From positions 34,583,551-34,647,550 of the forward strand of contig NC_088304.1 in assembly GCF_032854445.1 (NCBI RefSeq): a stretch of 64,000 nucleotides of DNA, given 5' to 3'. The position numbers and the translations under genes are program-made. The notes beneath the pieces are model-generated. The model was not told the origin of the DNA, did no database searches, and saw only the letters and a list, made by a program, of their open reading frames with translations. Of this stretch, positions 12,055-25,209 are shown piece after piece (position 1 is the first letter of the stretch; each line of letters opens with the position of its first letter). The DNA comes from Liolophura sinensis. Taxonomy: Eukaryota; Mollusca; Polyplacophora; Chitonida; Chitonidae.

Positions 12055-12962
12055 TAATGTTAATTACCTGTTAAAGTTATATGCAACATTATAGTCCATT
12101 TCTTTTAGAGAGTAGCCTATAGCCAGCTCTCTGTAAAATCAGTTATATTCGCTACCAAAATTACCTTTAGACAGAGACAAGTAACAACCAAAGCTCTACA
12201 CACCGATACGTTGGATGTTATTACAAATAAATTGCAGTTAGAATACTTTTTCTAATTCATAATATTAAACTCCAAAAGCTTAGTTTCGACATCAAGAGCT
12301 CATTGTTTTATATGACGTCATAATTATTAAAAAAAAAAGTTGCATGCTGGATAATGGGCGTGGAGAGTAACTTCTTTTACAATGGCTGCACCAGCAGGCG
12401 GTTAGAACAAACTCCATGCAATGACACAGCCTACACTACTGTCTCTGAGAATAACTAGATTGCTTTAATTTCCTAATATCCACCTCTAAAATTATACTGC
12501 CGTGAGCTCGCATACTACAAGAGATAATGTAAAATTCATTTATTAAGGTTATATTATATTAAAACGTGCGAATGATTTCAAATATGGCAGTGTCAGAAAC
12601 AGGGTTTACAGTATAGTCGAGAGCCCTTAATGTAACTGGTGTCACCCTACTTAAAATAATGCTGAACTCCGGCCAATACCAAGCATAACACTGGTTTTTT
12701 TAATAATTATGACGTCACCCGAAGCAATTAGTTTCTGCGGTCGAAACCGAGCTTATGAGGAAAAGTGTTCTAACTTCATTTTCCTGGCAAGAATATGAAC
12801 TTCAGACTTATTCATGTGTAGAGCTTGTGTTGTTACGAGTCACTGACTGAAGGCAATTTTGGTAGCAAGTATGAGTGATTTTACAGAAAGCTGACTATAG
12901 GCCACTCTCTATAAGAAAATAGACTATACGCTGCATATAACTTTAACACGCAATTAACATTG
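12055..12962. mobile_element. non-autonomous DNA element with about 280-bp terminal inverted repeats
   Basis: The left arm (12055-12339) and the reverse complement of the right arm (12694-12962) align throughout. Shared blocks in order: TGTTAAAGTTATATGCA, the TAGAGAGT-GGCCTATAG area, TTTCTGTAAAATCA, GCTACCAAAATT, AGCTCTACACA, AGTTAGAA, TTTCGAC and TGACGTCATAATTATTAAAA. The centre (about 12340-12693) has no open frame of note. Long inverted arms around a non-coding centre are typical of a MITE-like or foldback DNA element. Related copies lie at 42.77-43.35 and 45.08-45.85 kb. The exact ends and target-site duplication could not be fixed by eye. Confidence 0.75.
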
Positions 12963-14264
12963 CCCCAGTCACAAACGTCCAATTAACTCTAATTCGTATT
13001 ACTGAGACAAAGGACTGTGTCAGTGGGGGTCATGCCTTAACGCTGTTTAACGATATTCCTTGTAGCAAATTTACGTGTGCGAGGCCATCTTAAAGGACAA
13101 GAACACATTATCATTTTGAGGAGAATGCTCAAGGGAATGCCTCAACAATTTCACACCCCAGACAAAGGTCATGATTCTCCTCTAGTTTTAATACATGAGC
13201 GGAGCGCTATACCACGAGCTCTTGAAAAAGCAATAGATATATACCCCGGTTTTTTTTAACAAAAGGTACAAGTATAATCCGATAACCGTTCACCAACGAA
13301 GTGAGGAAAGACACAACGTAGTAAAACAAATCACACTAAAATTTATTTATATATCTAATATCCATTTGATTGTTACTCACAAATTTTTCAACAATACAAA
13401 GACCGTCAATTTCATAGGTGGAGCAGCCTGAGTGTACGACGAAAACCACTGACCTTTGACAAGCTACTGACGAACATTCCGACGTACAGATATGTGTACC
13501 ACATATGGCGTACAGGTAAGTAAACCACATAGATTATGACGTACACATATGTGTACGAGCGTTCTCGACTGAATAATGGCACGCAGGCCCCAAAAACAGT
13601 GACACCGAACACAACAAAACTATGTACCTTCTTGTAAACAGACAGTGTTGTCCATTATTGCAATCCTTTTCCTTGCAGACTGATTCTTTCTTCATTATGC
13701 AATTTTAGTAACGTTTGTGAAAAATAGAGTACAAACAACCAGAGTGTGAACGGAAATTGCTTTCAGGAAAAGATTTAGCGAACCGTTACATTTCGTAGAA
13801 GTGATGCTTCCACTGAGTGGGATATTAACATCGCACAACTGACTCCTTTCCGTCCTCATGAAAAATATGGTTTTACCTGGACGACGATGTAACACACACT
13901 GTATTGTGACGTCATCGTTTTGTGCATATCATCCTACGATTGCTTATCGTTCTGGCCCATCAACTGAAGATCAACAAATAACAAGCGAGGCGAATAGAAA
14001 ATGAGCAATATGAACGGTACATTTTTTGTTGCATGCATATAATTGTCATTAAACCACAAATTTACACGTAAGTAGCCATGCACCAATGCTAGAGCGCGGA
14101 GGTACATTCCTAGATCGTTGAACTTGACCGGCTAATGGGACACCGCAATGGCGGACTTGGGTCCACATGTCTCGTATCGTCCACATGTAATGTATGAGTA
14201 ACACATGCACTACATTCCAAGTTGATACTAAAATCGTCATTGCAAAAGGCAGGAATAAACAACA

Positions 14265-14815
14265 GAGGCCACTAGCACAAAGGGACCGTAGATTTAAGTT
14301 GATTGTAGTCATTAAGAACTCGACTGTAGCCTTAGTTACAATCGACACCCTCTTGTACAAAGGCATTGTAAGGTACGATAATTGTAACTTACAATCAAAA
14401 TTTACAATTCGGTCGACCCCGTTTTTAGATATTTACCATCGCCCCAAAAGTAAAGCTAAGTACAAATAATTGCCTTAGATAGACCTATTAGTTACCTCGT
14501 TTTGCAAATATGTGCAATGTTGTTGTCTCAAAATGATGTTAGGGGCATTTTTGCATATGTCGTTTTTAGTTCATTATGAGGTTGGAACTCTTTGAAAATG
14601 AAGGCTAGAAAATATAATTTACCGGCACATCGTTGAGTTGTGCAGGCCATCTTAATTGTTGTCAACGGTCGCGATTGGAGCTTCAAAAATGAACAATCGC
14701 CTTACAATTTTTTTTTTATGCCAGCGGCGCAACTTATTTATACAATCATTAGTAAACTCAACTGTAGGGTCTACAATCGGCTGTAGCTGCAATCTCTTTG
14801 TGCAAGCGGACCCAT
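14265..14815. mobile_element. candidate MITE with imperfect inverted ends
   Basis: The left end (CACTAGCACAAAGGGACCGT, AAGTTGATTGTAG, ACTCGACTGTAGCC) resembles the reverse complement of the right end (GCTTGCACAAAGAGATTGCA, then ACAGCCGATTGTAG). The motif GCACAAAGNGAT...AGTTNATTGTA recurs at 22311-22356, 22515-22559 and about 35.07-35.12 kb, so this is a dispersed family. It has no coding capacity. Confidence 0.45.
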
Positions 14816-16083
14816 GACGCACACACTGGGCCGAAATATTTCAGGCGGAAATGTTCACTATTTCTTCAATTGTGTATGCTATATTTTTGCCGGCACTTAT
14901 TTCCTGTGACCCTGTCTTACTTTTTTTTGTCTATTGAAGACGGAATCATCAGAGGAAGAGCATGTTAATTACGAGGCAAATTCGTTAAAAAAGCACTGAT
15001 ATTAGGTTTACACAGTCTAACCACTTCCGGTAACAACGTGATATGATCAGCGCATATTGTTATTATCCATGGAAATTCAGTTAGTTTTAATTGCCTAGTC
15101 ACTGACTACAGTCTGAAAATATATCCTGAAAGCTGTTTACAAATCTGGTTTAATATAAAAATAAATGTATAACATTACAAATGAGTGAGGTTTTGTTAGG
15201 CGACGCTGTAATCTTGGAGATGCCAGTAATGTTTGTACAGAATGTCTGTTACTGCCAGAGCGTATCTTCCTGCTTGCACGTGTCCGGGTCACCTCAGTAA
15301 TCGTACATCGTATCATGAAGTTCAAGCTTACATGAGCGATAAAATTTGCTACCTGATTAATAAAATGTTTATCAAACCGTACAACTAAAAAAAAAAAAAC
15401 ACAGATTAAGTAGATTTTAATGTCAACACACTAGGCCAGCTTAGGTCCGGTTGCTCTAAATAGTGCGGTACAAAACGTTAATTCAGAATTTATCTTCTAA
15501 TGCTAATGTTCTTCTGACAAAAACCTAATAGGGATTTATTAGTTCATGTATAACATCCAAAAGTAAAGCCGACATACGTCTATTACTCGTAAACAATGAA
15601 ATCGATAACAGCAATAATAAAATCTCAAAGGAATGTGCAAAAATGTAATATGAAATAGTACCTAAAGCTGTTAGCATCTAGGAGAAAAGCAGATATCACT
15701 TATCAGGGATGCAGGGAAGGCAGTGGATATTTTAGGCACGACATTCAATTCAAATTTCAAATGGATTATGTCGTCAGTTGAGTATTCAATAAAGTAGACC
15801 ATAGGCATGTCAAAAGCGCTTTGATTGCATCTGTTCGTAAAACCCTTCTGTTAACATACATGCTTGGACACCCCTAAGGTTAAAATCGATACATAGCTAA
15901 GCAGCAACAACCGGCTTCAGGTGAAATCAGTTCAATTCCAGGAAGTGAACTGATTTTACCTGAGTATTGAGTAAATGTCTTGTGATCATTTTTTGTTAGT
16001 TGGTGTCTGTAGCAGGCCAAATAGGCCCACGGGCATCACACAGAAAAATGTACGGGCAACTGAATAAATGTCACAACCACATT

Positions 16084-17846
16084 GGCAACACACCTGATAG
16101 CCCAGTGGGAGGGTATCAGCCACACCGGCAGCATATCACATAGCCTAGTGGGAGGGTATCAGCCACACCGGCAACACATCTGATAGCCTAGTGGGAGGGT
16201 ATCAGCCACATCGACAACACATCTGATAACCTCGCGGGAGGGTATCAGCCACACCGACAACACATCTGAGAGCCTTGTGGGAGGGTATCAGCCACACCGA
16301 CAACACATCTGATAGCCAAGTGGGAGGGTATCAGCCACACCGACAACACATCACATAGCCGACTGGGAGGGTATGGGTCACACCGACAACGCATCTGATA
16401 GCCTTGCGGGAGGGTATCAGCCACACCGACAACACATCTTGTGGGAGGGTATCAGCCACACCGGCAACACATCTGATAGCCTAGTAGGAGGATATCAGCC
16501 CTATCGGCAACACATCTGATAGCCTTGTGGGAGGGTATCAGCCACACCGACAACACATCTGATAATCTTGTGGGAGGGTATCAGCCACACAGACAACAGA
16601 TCTGATAGCCTTGTGGAAGGGTAGCAGCCACACCGACAACACATTTGATAGTCTTGTGGGAGGGTATCAGCCACAACGGCAACACATCACATAGCCTAGT
16701 GGAAGGGAATCAGCCACACCGACAACACATCACATAGCCGACTGGGAGGGTATGGGTCACACCGACAACGCATCTGATAGCCTTGCGGGAGGGTATCAGC
16801 CACACCGACAACACATCTGATAGCCTTGTGGGAGGGTATCAGCCACACCGGCAACACATCTGATAGCCTAGTAGGAGGATATCAGCCCTATCGGCAACAC
16901 ATCTGATAGCCTTGTGGGAGGGTATCAGCCACACCGACAACACATCTGATAATCTTGTGGGAGGGTATCAGCCACACAGACAACACATCTGATAGCCTTG
17001 TGGAAGGGTAGCAGCCACACCGGCAACACATCTGATAGTCTTGTGGGAGGGTATCAGTCACACAGACAACACATTTGATAGCCTTGTGGGAGGGTATCAG
17101 CCACACAGACAACACATTTGATAGCCTTGTGGGAGGGTATCAGCCACACAGACAACACATCTGATAGGCTTGTGGGAGGGTATCAGCCACACCGACAACA
17201 CATTTGATAGCCTAGTGGGAGGGTATCAGCCACACCGACAACACATCGCATAGCCAAGTGGGAGGGTATCAGCCACAACGGCAACACATCACATAGACTT
17301 GTGGTAGGGTATCGTTCATACCGGCAACACATCTGATAGCCTTGTGGGAGGATATCGGCCACACCGACAACAAATCTGATAGTCTTGTGGAAGGGTAGCA
17401 GCCACACCGACAACACATCTGATATCCTAGTGGGAGGGTATCAGCCACACCGACAACACATCTGAGAGCCTTGTGGGAGGGTATCAGCCACACAGACAAC
17501 ACATCTGATAGCCTAGTGGGAGGGTATCAGTCGCACCGACAACACATCTGATAGCCTAGTGGGAGGGTATCAGCCACACCGACAACGCATCTGATAGTCT
17601 TGTGGGAGGGTATCAGTCACACCGACAACACATCTGGTAGCCTAGTGGTAGGGTATCAGTCACACCGACAACACATCTGATAGCCTAGTGGGAGGGTATC
17701 AGTCACACCGACAACACATCTGATAGCCTTGTGGGAGGGTATCAGCCACACAGACAACACATTTGATAGCCTAGTGGGAGGGTATCAGCCACACCGACAA
17801 CACATCATATAGCCTAGTGGAAGGGTATTAGCCACACCGACAACAT
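16084..17846. repeat. 43-bp minisatellite, about 41 copies
   Basis: A head-to-tail array of about 1.76 kb. Each unit reads approximately TAGCCTTGTGGGAGGGTATC, AGCCACACCGACAACACATC, TGA. Variants include CTAGTGGG, ACCGGCAAC and ACAGACAAC. A marked variant block starting TAGCCGACTGGGAGGGTATG occurs at 16356 and again at 16735, followed by matching runs of variant units. This shows a secondary, higher-order duplication of about 379 bp. The first block has one unit shortened by about 8 bp. Because 43 is not a multiple of 3, reading frames rotate between units, so the open frames here are not genes. Confidence 0.95.
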
Positions 17847-17940
17847 TTGTGTGTGTGTGTGTGTATCTGTCTAGGTGTCTGAGTGTCTGTCTGTCTGAAT
17901 GTCTGTCTGTTTGTGTCTGTCAGTCGATTTTGTGTATCAG
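17847..17940. repeat. GT and TGTC microsatellite at the array's right edge
   Basis: A (GT)n run followed by TGTCTGTCTGAATGTCTGTC-type repeats directly after the last 43-bp unit. Confidence 0.85.
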
Positions 17941-19270
17941 TGTATATTGGCATCCCATCGTTTAATAAAGGCTATCCACTTACTAAGATGCCAAGGTAAA
18001 AAAAATACTCAGCCATTGTCACTTTGCAGTCCTTTATGTTTTAATGACGACTAACGCCACTTTAAAATTTACCTTTACATGGCCGGAGTCAGGTTTAAGG
18101 CTGCAGAAAATCCCCATGGGGTCAAGTGTCGCACCATCGCTCTATCTCTGACTTAAAACCACAACAGAGAGAGCTTGGCTTTGAAAGACAGTATCATGAG
18201 CACAATTCATTGAAGTTTTCATTTTATCCTGACAAGGTTTTGCCTTAACGATATCGGCAACATATGAAAGTTATAGCTTTATCAGCGTAGAACATGTGAC
18301 CTTAAAATATTCCACAAACATTTGACAGATGAGAGAATTGCTCATACTTGTGAGACGTTACTCGAGAATATGTCACATAATAAATAAGCTGCTCCGAGGC
18401 CATTATTTACCGATTGTAAACTGAACTGATAAATATGAAACAAACTGCAGTCAAAGTCAACGCACAAGTCTAACACATTTACACGCCAACATACTAAACG
18501 TTTGTTAATTCTCTTCGTAAAAGTCTCAAGTGAACAATCACGCTTATCAATTTACAAACGTTTACATATAATCCAGTTTCTATAGCGTCTTCGGTACGTA
18601 GATGTTAAAACTAAGTGGACATCGATTATACTATGCAGGAAGTGTGTCTGATGTGACGGGGAGATGCTATGCAGATTTTCGATTAAATTTAAACCAGGTC
18701 GGGTCAAAGCTAGAATAAATGACCCTTCAACTTTTGGGATTTAACAATGTTACACCGAGCTGAACAAATCTTACGTGAGTACAGGTTTGAAATGCACTAG
18801 ATATTATCTTTGTAGAAGTCTGAAAAAAAAATGTATCACAAACTCCATCAAGATATATAGGCCTTATACGTTATATAGGCCTAAGTTGTACGTTTTAGTG
18901 AAAGAACCCGGTCTCGCCATCAACAGTGCAGTATGGTGGATAGGCAATTTCTTAGCGGGTACGATTATTGATGTTGGTATCGTTTACACATTCCATCAAC
19001 CATTTACATCACGTATTCTCCATCTGCTACCGTGACTTCTTCATTTTATGACTCCTCTGTGTGTAAATGTGTGTCCAGAATGTCGGTCACTCTGCGTCAT
19101 AATTGCGCCTGATTCCCTTTAACCCCTCGACTACGGGAGTATACACTCAAACAATTACTCTGTGGATATTAAAGGAAAGTCTGTTGTCTGAGTGATGCTA
19201 GAATGTATTCTGCTAATGCATCAGATCACGCTGTTAAATGTGTAACACGCATACTCTATTAATTCCACGT

Positions 19271-19545
19271 AATGATTCTATCGGGGCCTCCTTGGCTCAG
19301 TTGGTTAGCGCGCTAGCCCAGCGTAATGACCCAGGAATCTCTCACCAATGCGGTTGCTGTGAGTTCAAGTCCAGCTCATGCTGGCTTTCTCTCCGGCCGT
19401 ACGTGGGAAGGTCTGACAGTAACCTGCGGATGGTCGTTGCTCTGTCCGGTTTCCACCCACCATAATGCTGGACGCCGTCGTATAAGTGAAATATTCTTGA
19501 GTACGGCATAAAACACCAATCAAATAAATAAATAATGATTCTATC
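19271..19545 (+). mobile_element. full-length SINE-1 with 12-bp target-site duplications
   Basis: The element runs 19283-19533. Its tRNA-like head starts GGGGCCTCCTTGGCTCAGTT, contains an A box (TGGCTCAGTTGG) and, after GTGA, a B box (GTTCAAGTCC). The body has CGTACGTGGGAAGGTCTGAC and CCACCATAATGCTGG, and the tail is (AATA)n. The direct repeat AATGATTCTATC flanks it at 19271-19282 and 19534-19545. This is a Pol III-transcribed, tRNA-derived SINE mobilised by a LINE. It is the reference copy for about 24 relatives in the window. Confidence 0.92.
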
Positions 19546-20696
19546 AGACTAACAGGATATTATATAACAGCATATTCAGACTAACTGAATATGACACAGT
19601 ATTATGTTATAATAACAATACGTTCTGGCATTTCTCAGACAAGAGACTTTATGTTAAAATTAACAGCTCAAGTTTTGGAGTACATATATCGTGAGGAACA
19701 AAATCTCCTCGATTGATATATCAATATCTAAATCAAGGAAAAACTGAAATAACTATATTAGAGTAACATCCTGGTTTAAGATCAGGATGTCGGTGAATTT
19801 AAAGTTACTTGCGTGTTTACAATATCACTGACAACTGTAGACGGCAATTGTCCCTTTACGCGGTTCCAGCCTAACTTGGTAATTTACATTCTTTGTGATG
19901 AATGTTGTTTTGGAAATTGGTTTAGCGATTATTTCCCTGAGACTTCCATTATGAGGTAAACATTAGTACAGAAATATCTACATTCAGTCAATAACTTCGT
20001 TAACAAAACTGAAATGGTTGTAAAGGCATATGTTTAACCCTTAGCAAAGCGAGTAATATATAAATGTTATATATTGTTATTTATGGTTTTATTTGAAACT
20101 TTGACAGATGCACACAATGAGGTACGTGTACTCTATCTTGCATAGTGACGATTCAGGTCCAAGTTGGATGGATCACCGTACTCTTGTAATGCATGTGTAA
20201 AGAAACATCTAGGCTCTTAAATTTTTCACTTGGAACCATAAAGTCTCCACAACTTAGACAGTCATTCTCTTGCGACATGATTGATGGACATAAACACAAA
20301 CAGTCCATTGTAATCTGAAATGTAACAGAATGGATTGACATGTTCATTTTCAGACGGTCTTGTTCAATATAGTTGTTCGATATAAAAAACAACATCGGGA
20401 ACATGCTAAGCCAGGCGCTCAAATTCCTGTGGGTGATTTGAGGCTTGGCCGCCGGAGCGACACGATGATGTTAGAGTCACGTACTACCGCCCTCTATTGA
20501 CGAGAAAATACGAGAAGACATCAAGCCGTGCATGTTGTAACAATTGCTTGTCTTCCCCGTACGATATTCTGAGAGGGTCAGATTGTGTATGTATAACCTG
20601 TTTATAATTGGTGTATCGTGACATTTCGGCATCTGACACATCAATGTGCGGGTATCTCATCATGATAAATTATAACTCAACAATTAATCGGTGTGA

Positions 20697-20957
20697 CTGA
20701 GTGAGTGCTTGGGGTTTAACGTCGTACTTAGCAATTTTTCAGTCATATGACGACGAAGGAATCCTTACAATGCGTGTAATGCGTCTCCTTGTTCCAGGAC
20801 TAGTGCTGCTTCACTGAGACGCCTTACCGAGGGCAAGTAAGCTGGCCGACCCATTATACTGATAGGGGTCAACCAGTAGATGCACTATCCCCTTTATGCT
20901 GAACGCGAAGCGAGGAAGCTGCAACTTTCTCCCAAAGCGGACGCTAGCGGGGGCCGG
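20697..20957 (-). repeat. SINE-2 copy
   Basis: On the plus strand it starts TGAGTGAGTGCTTGGGGTTTA and continues ACGTCGTACTTAGCAATTTT, CAGTCATATGACGACGAAGG. It ends GGAAGCTGCAACTTTCTCCC, AAAGCGGACGCTAGCGGGGG, which is the degraded tRNA-like head in reverse. The 3' tail is a TGAG repeat, unlike SINE-1. Confidence 0.75.
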
Positions 20958-21709
20958 TAAATTAATCGATGTGATTAATCGGCGTCATATTTTCATTCTC
21001 GCCGTCTCCGGTACTGTTTATATTTAAACTTTGTGAGCACTACCCTTAGAATCAAGGGTCCAACAGAAAGAACATATAAACCATTCTAGTCATATACATA
21101 TCTAAGTCTTACAAGTACACCTCTACACTTCATACTTAGCAGAATCGGGTTGGTTCTAAATGAGGCACACTAGTCTGTCCGGTGGCAGTATAGTGTGAAT
21201 GCTTGTTCGTGCCATGTATAATGCCACCTTACAATAGGATGGACACCGCTGCCATCGTGAGATCCCCACATGACCATATCGTTCATGACCATATCGTTCT
21301 CCCAAATGAGTGGTTTCCGAGTGTCTGGCTTCCGGTCACCGCCTAAACACAAAAGCCTACTTTTTATCTGATCGAGTTGGACACCGTTGCAACTCAAGTT
21401 TAGTGATACCTCGATATGTCACGCAAAGCGATTTGGTCTCTTGCAACACTGGACATATTGGGGCACCGTATTTACTGGATCGTTACAGAAAAGAAACATT
21501 GTTTTATGGCCAGCACAATATTTTTAAGGATATTGATAAGAAATTTCGTGTCCAAGCTAAAGTAAGATTTATGTAACTGTTATTTATATCAAACATGATG
21601 TAAACTTTTCGCTACCATTGTTTCCGGGAAATTGTTGACAGTACGTGGTCATATGGCCGTATTGTTGAATACCACTTGTCGCCTACAAATAAGGTGTGCA
21701 TATATATAT

Positions 21710-21860
21710 TAGTTACCTGTAGGTAAGTTTTTCAGTAACTTGCCAAAGGTCGGCGTTTTGACCTGGTATGTGTCCCCTCTTTCCACCAACCACAATAATC
21801 ACTGCCGTCTTGTTAGTAAAAATTCAGCGAGGGTGGCGTTAAATAAGAATCAACAAATAC
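21710..21860 (+). repeat. very diverged SINE-1-like remnant
   Basis: CCACCAACCACAATAATCAC, TGCCGTC and a terminal AAATAAGAATCAACAAATA recall the SINE-1 3' half, with many changes. Confidence 0.4.
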
Positions 21861-22310
21861 ATGGCAAGTGATGCATGACAGATGCATACAAGGCAGCAGC
21901 CATACGTTATTAAATCAAGCCATTTTTGTAACTAGCATTTAAAGCTTTTTGGTCTTGACTTTTCTAGTTTTCTGCCTTTTGATATGTGTCACGTTTGCGG
22001 ACAGACTTAGAAAATTACTGTCAGAGGTATTTTGATTGTTTTACTTGAAACTTTGGCAGATGTACACAGTGAGGTACATTTGTATTATATCTTGCGTAAT
22101 GGCTCTTCAGGTCCAAGTAATATTGACAGTTGTTCTGTTGAAGTGCATGAGTAGGCCTAATACGTTAATTACCGCCTTACCCAACAAATCGCCAGGTGAA
22201 GGATTTTACCAACATGTCCTGTTAAGATTTTCACTAGTAGTGTCTCCCACAGTGAAGCCAGAAGGGTTCAAAGCTTATAAATTTAGGAACTGCTCGACAG
22301 CACTGTGTCC

Positions 22311-22559
22311 GCTGTCACAAAGCGATCATCGGCTAAAACTGAATTTAACTACCATGGCGAGACATGTAAAATGCCTATGTTACTATGGTAATTACAGTCA
22401 ACTTGGGCTACAATTGCTTTGTGCTATACGTCCTGGGGTGCCTTGCACAAACCTATCATAGGCTAGCCTGATTGTGACTACCATAACAACATATGGTTTT
22501 GACATTTGTCATCATGCTGGTTACAATTAACTTATCCTATAATCGCTTTGTGCCAGCGG
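22311..22559. mobile_element. candidate MITE with about 45-bp inverted ends
   Basis: The left end (GCTGTCACAAAGCGATCATC, GGCTAAAACTGAATTTAACT) pairs with the reverse complement of the right end (GCTGGCACAAAGCGATTATA, GGATAAGTTAATTGTAACC). An internal related segment lies near 22390-22440. The open frame crossing it (22036-22461) is probably chance. Confidence 0.5.
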
Positions 22560-24129
22560 CCCCAGAATGTGAATGCAGTAACGTTGTGTCGGTACGCCTA
22601 CCTATTCTGTCAAGCGATTCAGTCTGGTTTACCAGCTTTCGACCAGTTAGGTCGGGAGGTGTAACCAATCCTAACGGCAACCTTTCGTCAGAAGGTTTGC
22701 TATGTGTCCGACGTGCGATGGCCTTTCACACATGATGTCCAGTGTCTTGACACTCCATAATAACTTGCCCCACGTAATAAAAGCGGCATGGTCTTGTGAC
22801 AAATAATGCCAAGAAGGGACATAGCTAAGGAAAGTTTAATTTGAAATCATTTATTCACAAGTTCTCTCCCATTAACACGGAGACTAACATGTGAAAGCCT
22901 GAATGCAATGCCATACATATCCCTATAGTTATTGTCTTATACGTACACACAGGCAAGACTAAGTCTCCAAATTCACAGATTTATCAACTCGACGCCTGGA
23001 GTGAACTGTCATAGCTTACATGTTTACAATGCAAAGATTGTTAGGTCTGTGTGAAGGGTAAGTATTTAGAAAAAAAACCTGTTATATTTACATGTAGATG
23101 ACCCTTGTATGCTTGGCCGGCTGTACAGTGTATATACACAGGTAGCCTATATATATATGAAATACTGCGTCGCCTGCAATATGTACGTAAATCATGTTTT
23201 ATTTACAAAGTTGATTTTTCAGATGTTATGTGAACTTACAAGTCCAAGTGTAAAAATATGCGCTTCTAATACGTCCAAATGTCCGCATAAATAAATTGAT
23301 GAGCAAAACCACAGGCTACCAGCAAAGCGTATGAGATGTACCCGTATCATGCACTATGATTCTATATGTTTTGCATGCTCATTAACACCAGGTAGTTATC
23401 AGAAACTCCTCACGCAGTGTAAAATGGACGGCTGATTCAGGGTTAACGTCAAATTGACAGTATTTCAGTCATATCAAGGCGGTGTACGAATTACATGGGA
23501 TGGATTTGGTCTTCAGCCAAAAAAACACATTGCCAGTGTCAGGTAAGAGTACAGGTCATTTGAGGGCATTTGACACGTAGCTTATCATAAGTAGTTTCCC
23601 ACGACACCACAGGTCAAATGTTATCATCCACAGAATGTATGCCTCGAAACAGACATTCGTATACAAGCCGTCAACCACGTCGATAATCGAAAGAATGCAC
23701 AAATAAATGATTCCTCAAGGAAAACTCATTACCATAAAAAGATGCACATCTATATATAGTCCTACTGACACTACGTAATAATGACCTATTTTCGCATTAG
23801 TCTAATTTCACATCGAGGAAGTGGTGTGCACTGGGGACCCTCGATAAGGATTAAAATGTAGAAGCCTCGGCATGCTGGTTAAACTTTCTCGCGGAATGTC
23901 TGAACAAGGGAGATAACTATATGCAGCCACTTTCTTCCAAGGAGTATTTCACACCACAGTGAATTTGCAACAATACATATGTCTTCAATGTGATCTAATC
24001 GGCAAACGAAGCCTTTCTGACGATCTACAAGAATATAGTTTGCATGCATGTATTCCCAGAAAAGCCCAGCTTTTAGATGTTTAAACTATTAGCTATTCAG
24101 TATATATCACAAACACTCTTATGTTAATA

Positions 24130-24262
24130 CAGCAACCTGCGGATGGTCGTGGGCTTCTCCCTGGCGGTGTACGGTTTCCTCCCACCATAATGCTGGCTGC
24201 CGTCCTATAAGTGAAATTTTCTGGACTACGGCGCAAATACCAATCAAATAAATCAATAAACA
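24130..24262 (+). repeat. SINE-1 3' half
   Basis: AACCTGCGGATGGTCGTGGG, then CCACCATAATGCTGG, CCTATAAGTGAAATTTTCTG and an AAATAAATCAATAAA tail. Confidence 0.75.
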
Positions 24263-24514
24263 AAATAAGACGCAGGTGCAGAGCGCACGGATGTTGTTAC
24301 AATCATCTTCAGTTCAAGGCCACGCTTGTAAATTATTTCTGGGTAAATCCTCTACGATATTTATTCCAAACAACAGAGACAATACGACCTGAAAGGCACA
24401 CGCCATCCCATCCTGTCAGGAGCATATGTATGCTCTTAACAGTATGACCAGGGGTATATTTTGGATATACTTCATGTAATGCAAAATCCCGCTTCTCGAC
24501 CTGAGTTTCCCTTC

Positions 24515-24612
24515 AAACTTGACGTCCATCCGTAGGTTGCTGGCAGACATCCCGCGTACAACCGGTGACGGAGCTAGCCTGAGCTGGACTTGAACTCACA
24601 ACCGAGGACATT
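24515..24612 (-). repeat. SINE-1 central fragment
   Basis: GTCCATCCGTAGGTTGCTGG, CAGACATCCCGCGTAC and TGAGCTGGACTTGAACTCAC; both ends are missing. Confidence 0.65.
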
Positions 24613-25209
24613 TAGACCTTGTGACATCATGAGGAATGGAGACCTATAGAATGGTAAACTATCACAAAAATGTGTTAACACATCCATTATTCCTATCATT
24701 TTCACGAGCTACAGCTTGATAGCTTGATATACAATGTGATTGCTTTTGTATCTCTTCGTATCAACACATCTTGTGATAAACTGGTCCCTTAGAGCCCGTG
24801 GGTGTATGGCTTTGTTATCACGGAATCTTCCGGCATGATTTCGCCAACAGTGGATTGACAAGAGCTCAACAGCAATCATAGTACACATACCTTCTGATAT
24901 CACCGAATGAATTTTTATTCACAGATGTTTTAATATAACTGCATGTCTTTCTCTTCATGATATCCATTTGTGAAACTTGAATCCCTGTTGAATCCAGTAT
25001 AATGATATCACCACTGACTTTCTTTTTGCTCCATTATATCCATCAACATGATCGAAATCCCTCTTTGTTATCGGACTTTATGACATCCATTATTATAGTT
25101 GAATCCATCATTATTATTGGATCTCAAGTATCCCCTTGTTGTCGTGTGATGACCAACACATCATGGCATTACAACATTGCTTGCAATGAACATGGCCCAT
25201 AGTTGAGTC

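Noticed and set aside
16888-17502. Three overlapping frames with repeated CVVGVADTLP-like words
   Set aside because: Translation of the 43-bp minisatellite; the frame rotates with each unit.
16084-17846. Regularly spaced repeat that could be mistaken for a CRISPR array
   Set aside because: The 43-bp units are contiguous with no unique spacers, and the whole window is animal DNA.
19283-19385. Functional tRNA gene
   Set aside because: The A and B boxes are present, but the sequence continues into a SINE body with an (AATA)n tail and does not fold as a complete tRNA.
22036-22461. 141-codon plus-strand frame beginning with hydrophobic residues
   Set aside because: It runs into a MITE-like inverted repeat, its start region resembles a repeat also seen near 20.1 kb, and no domain is recognisable.
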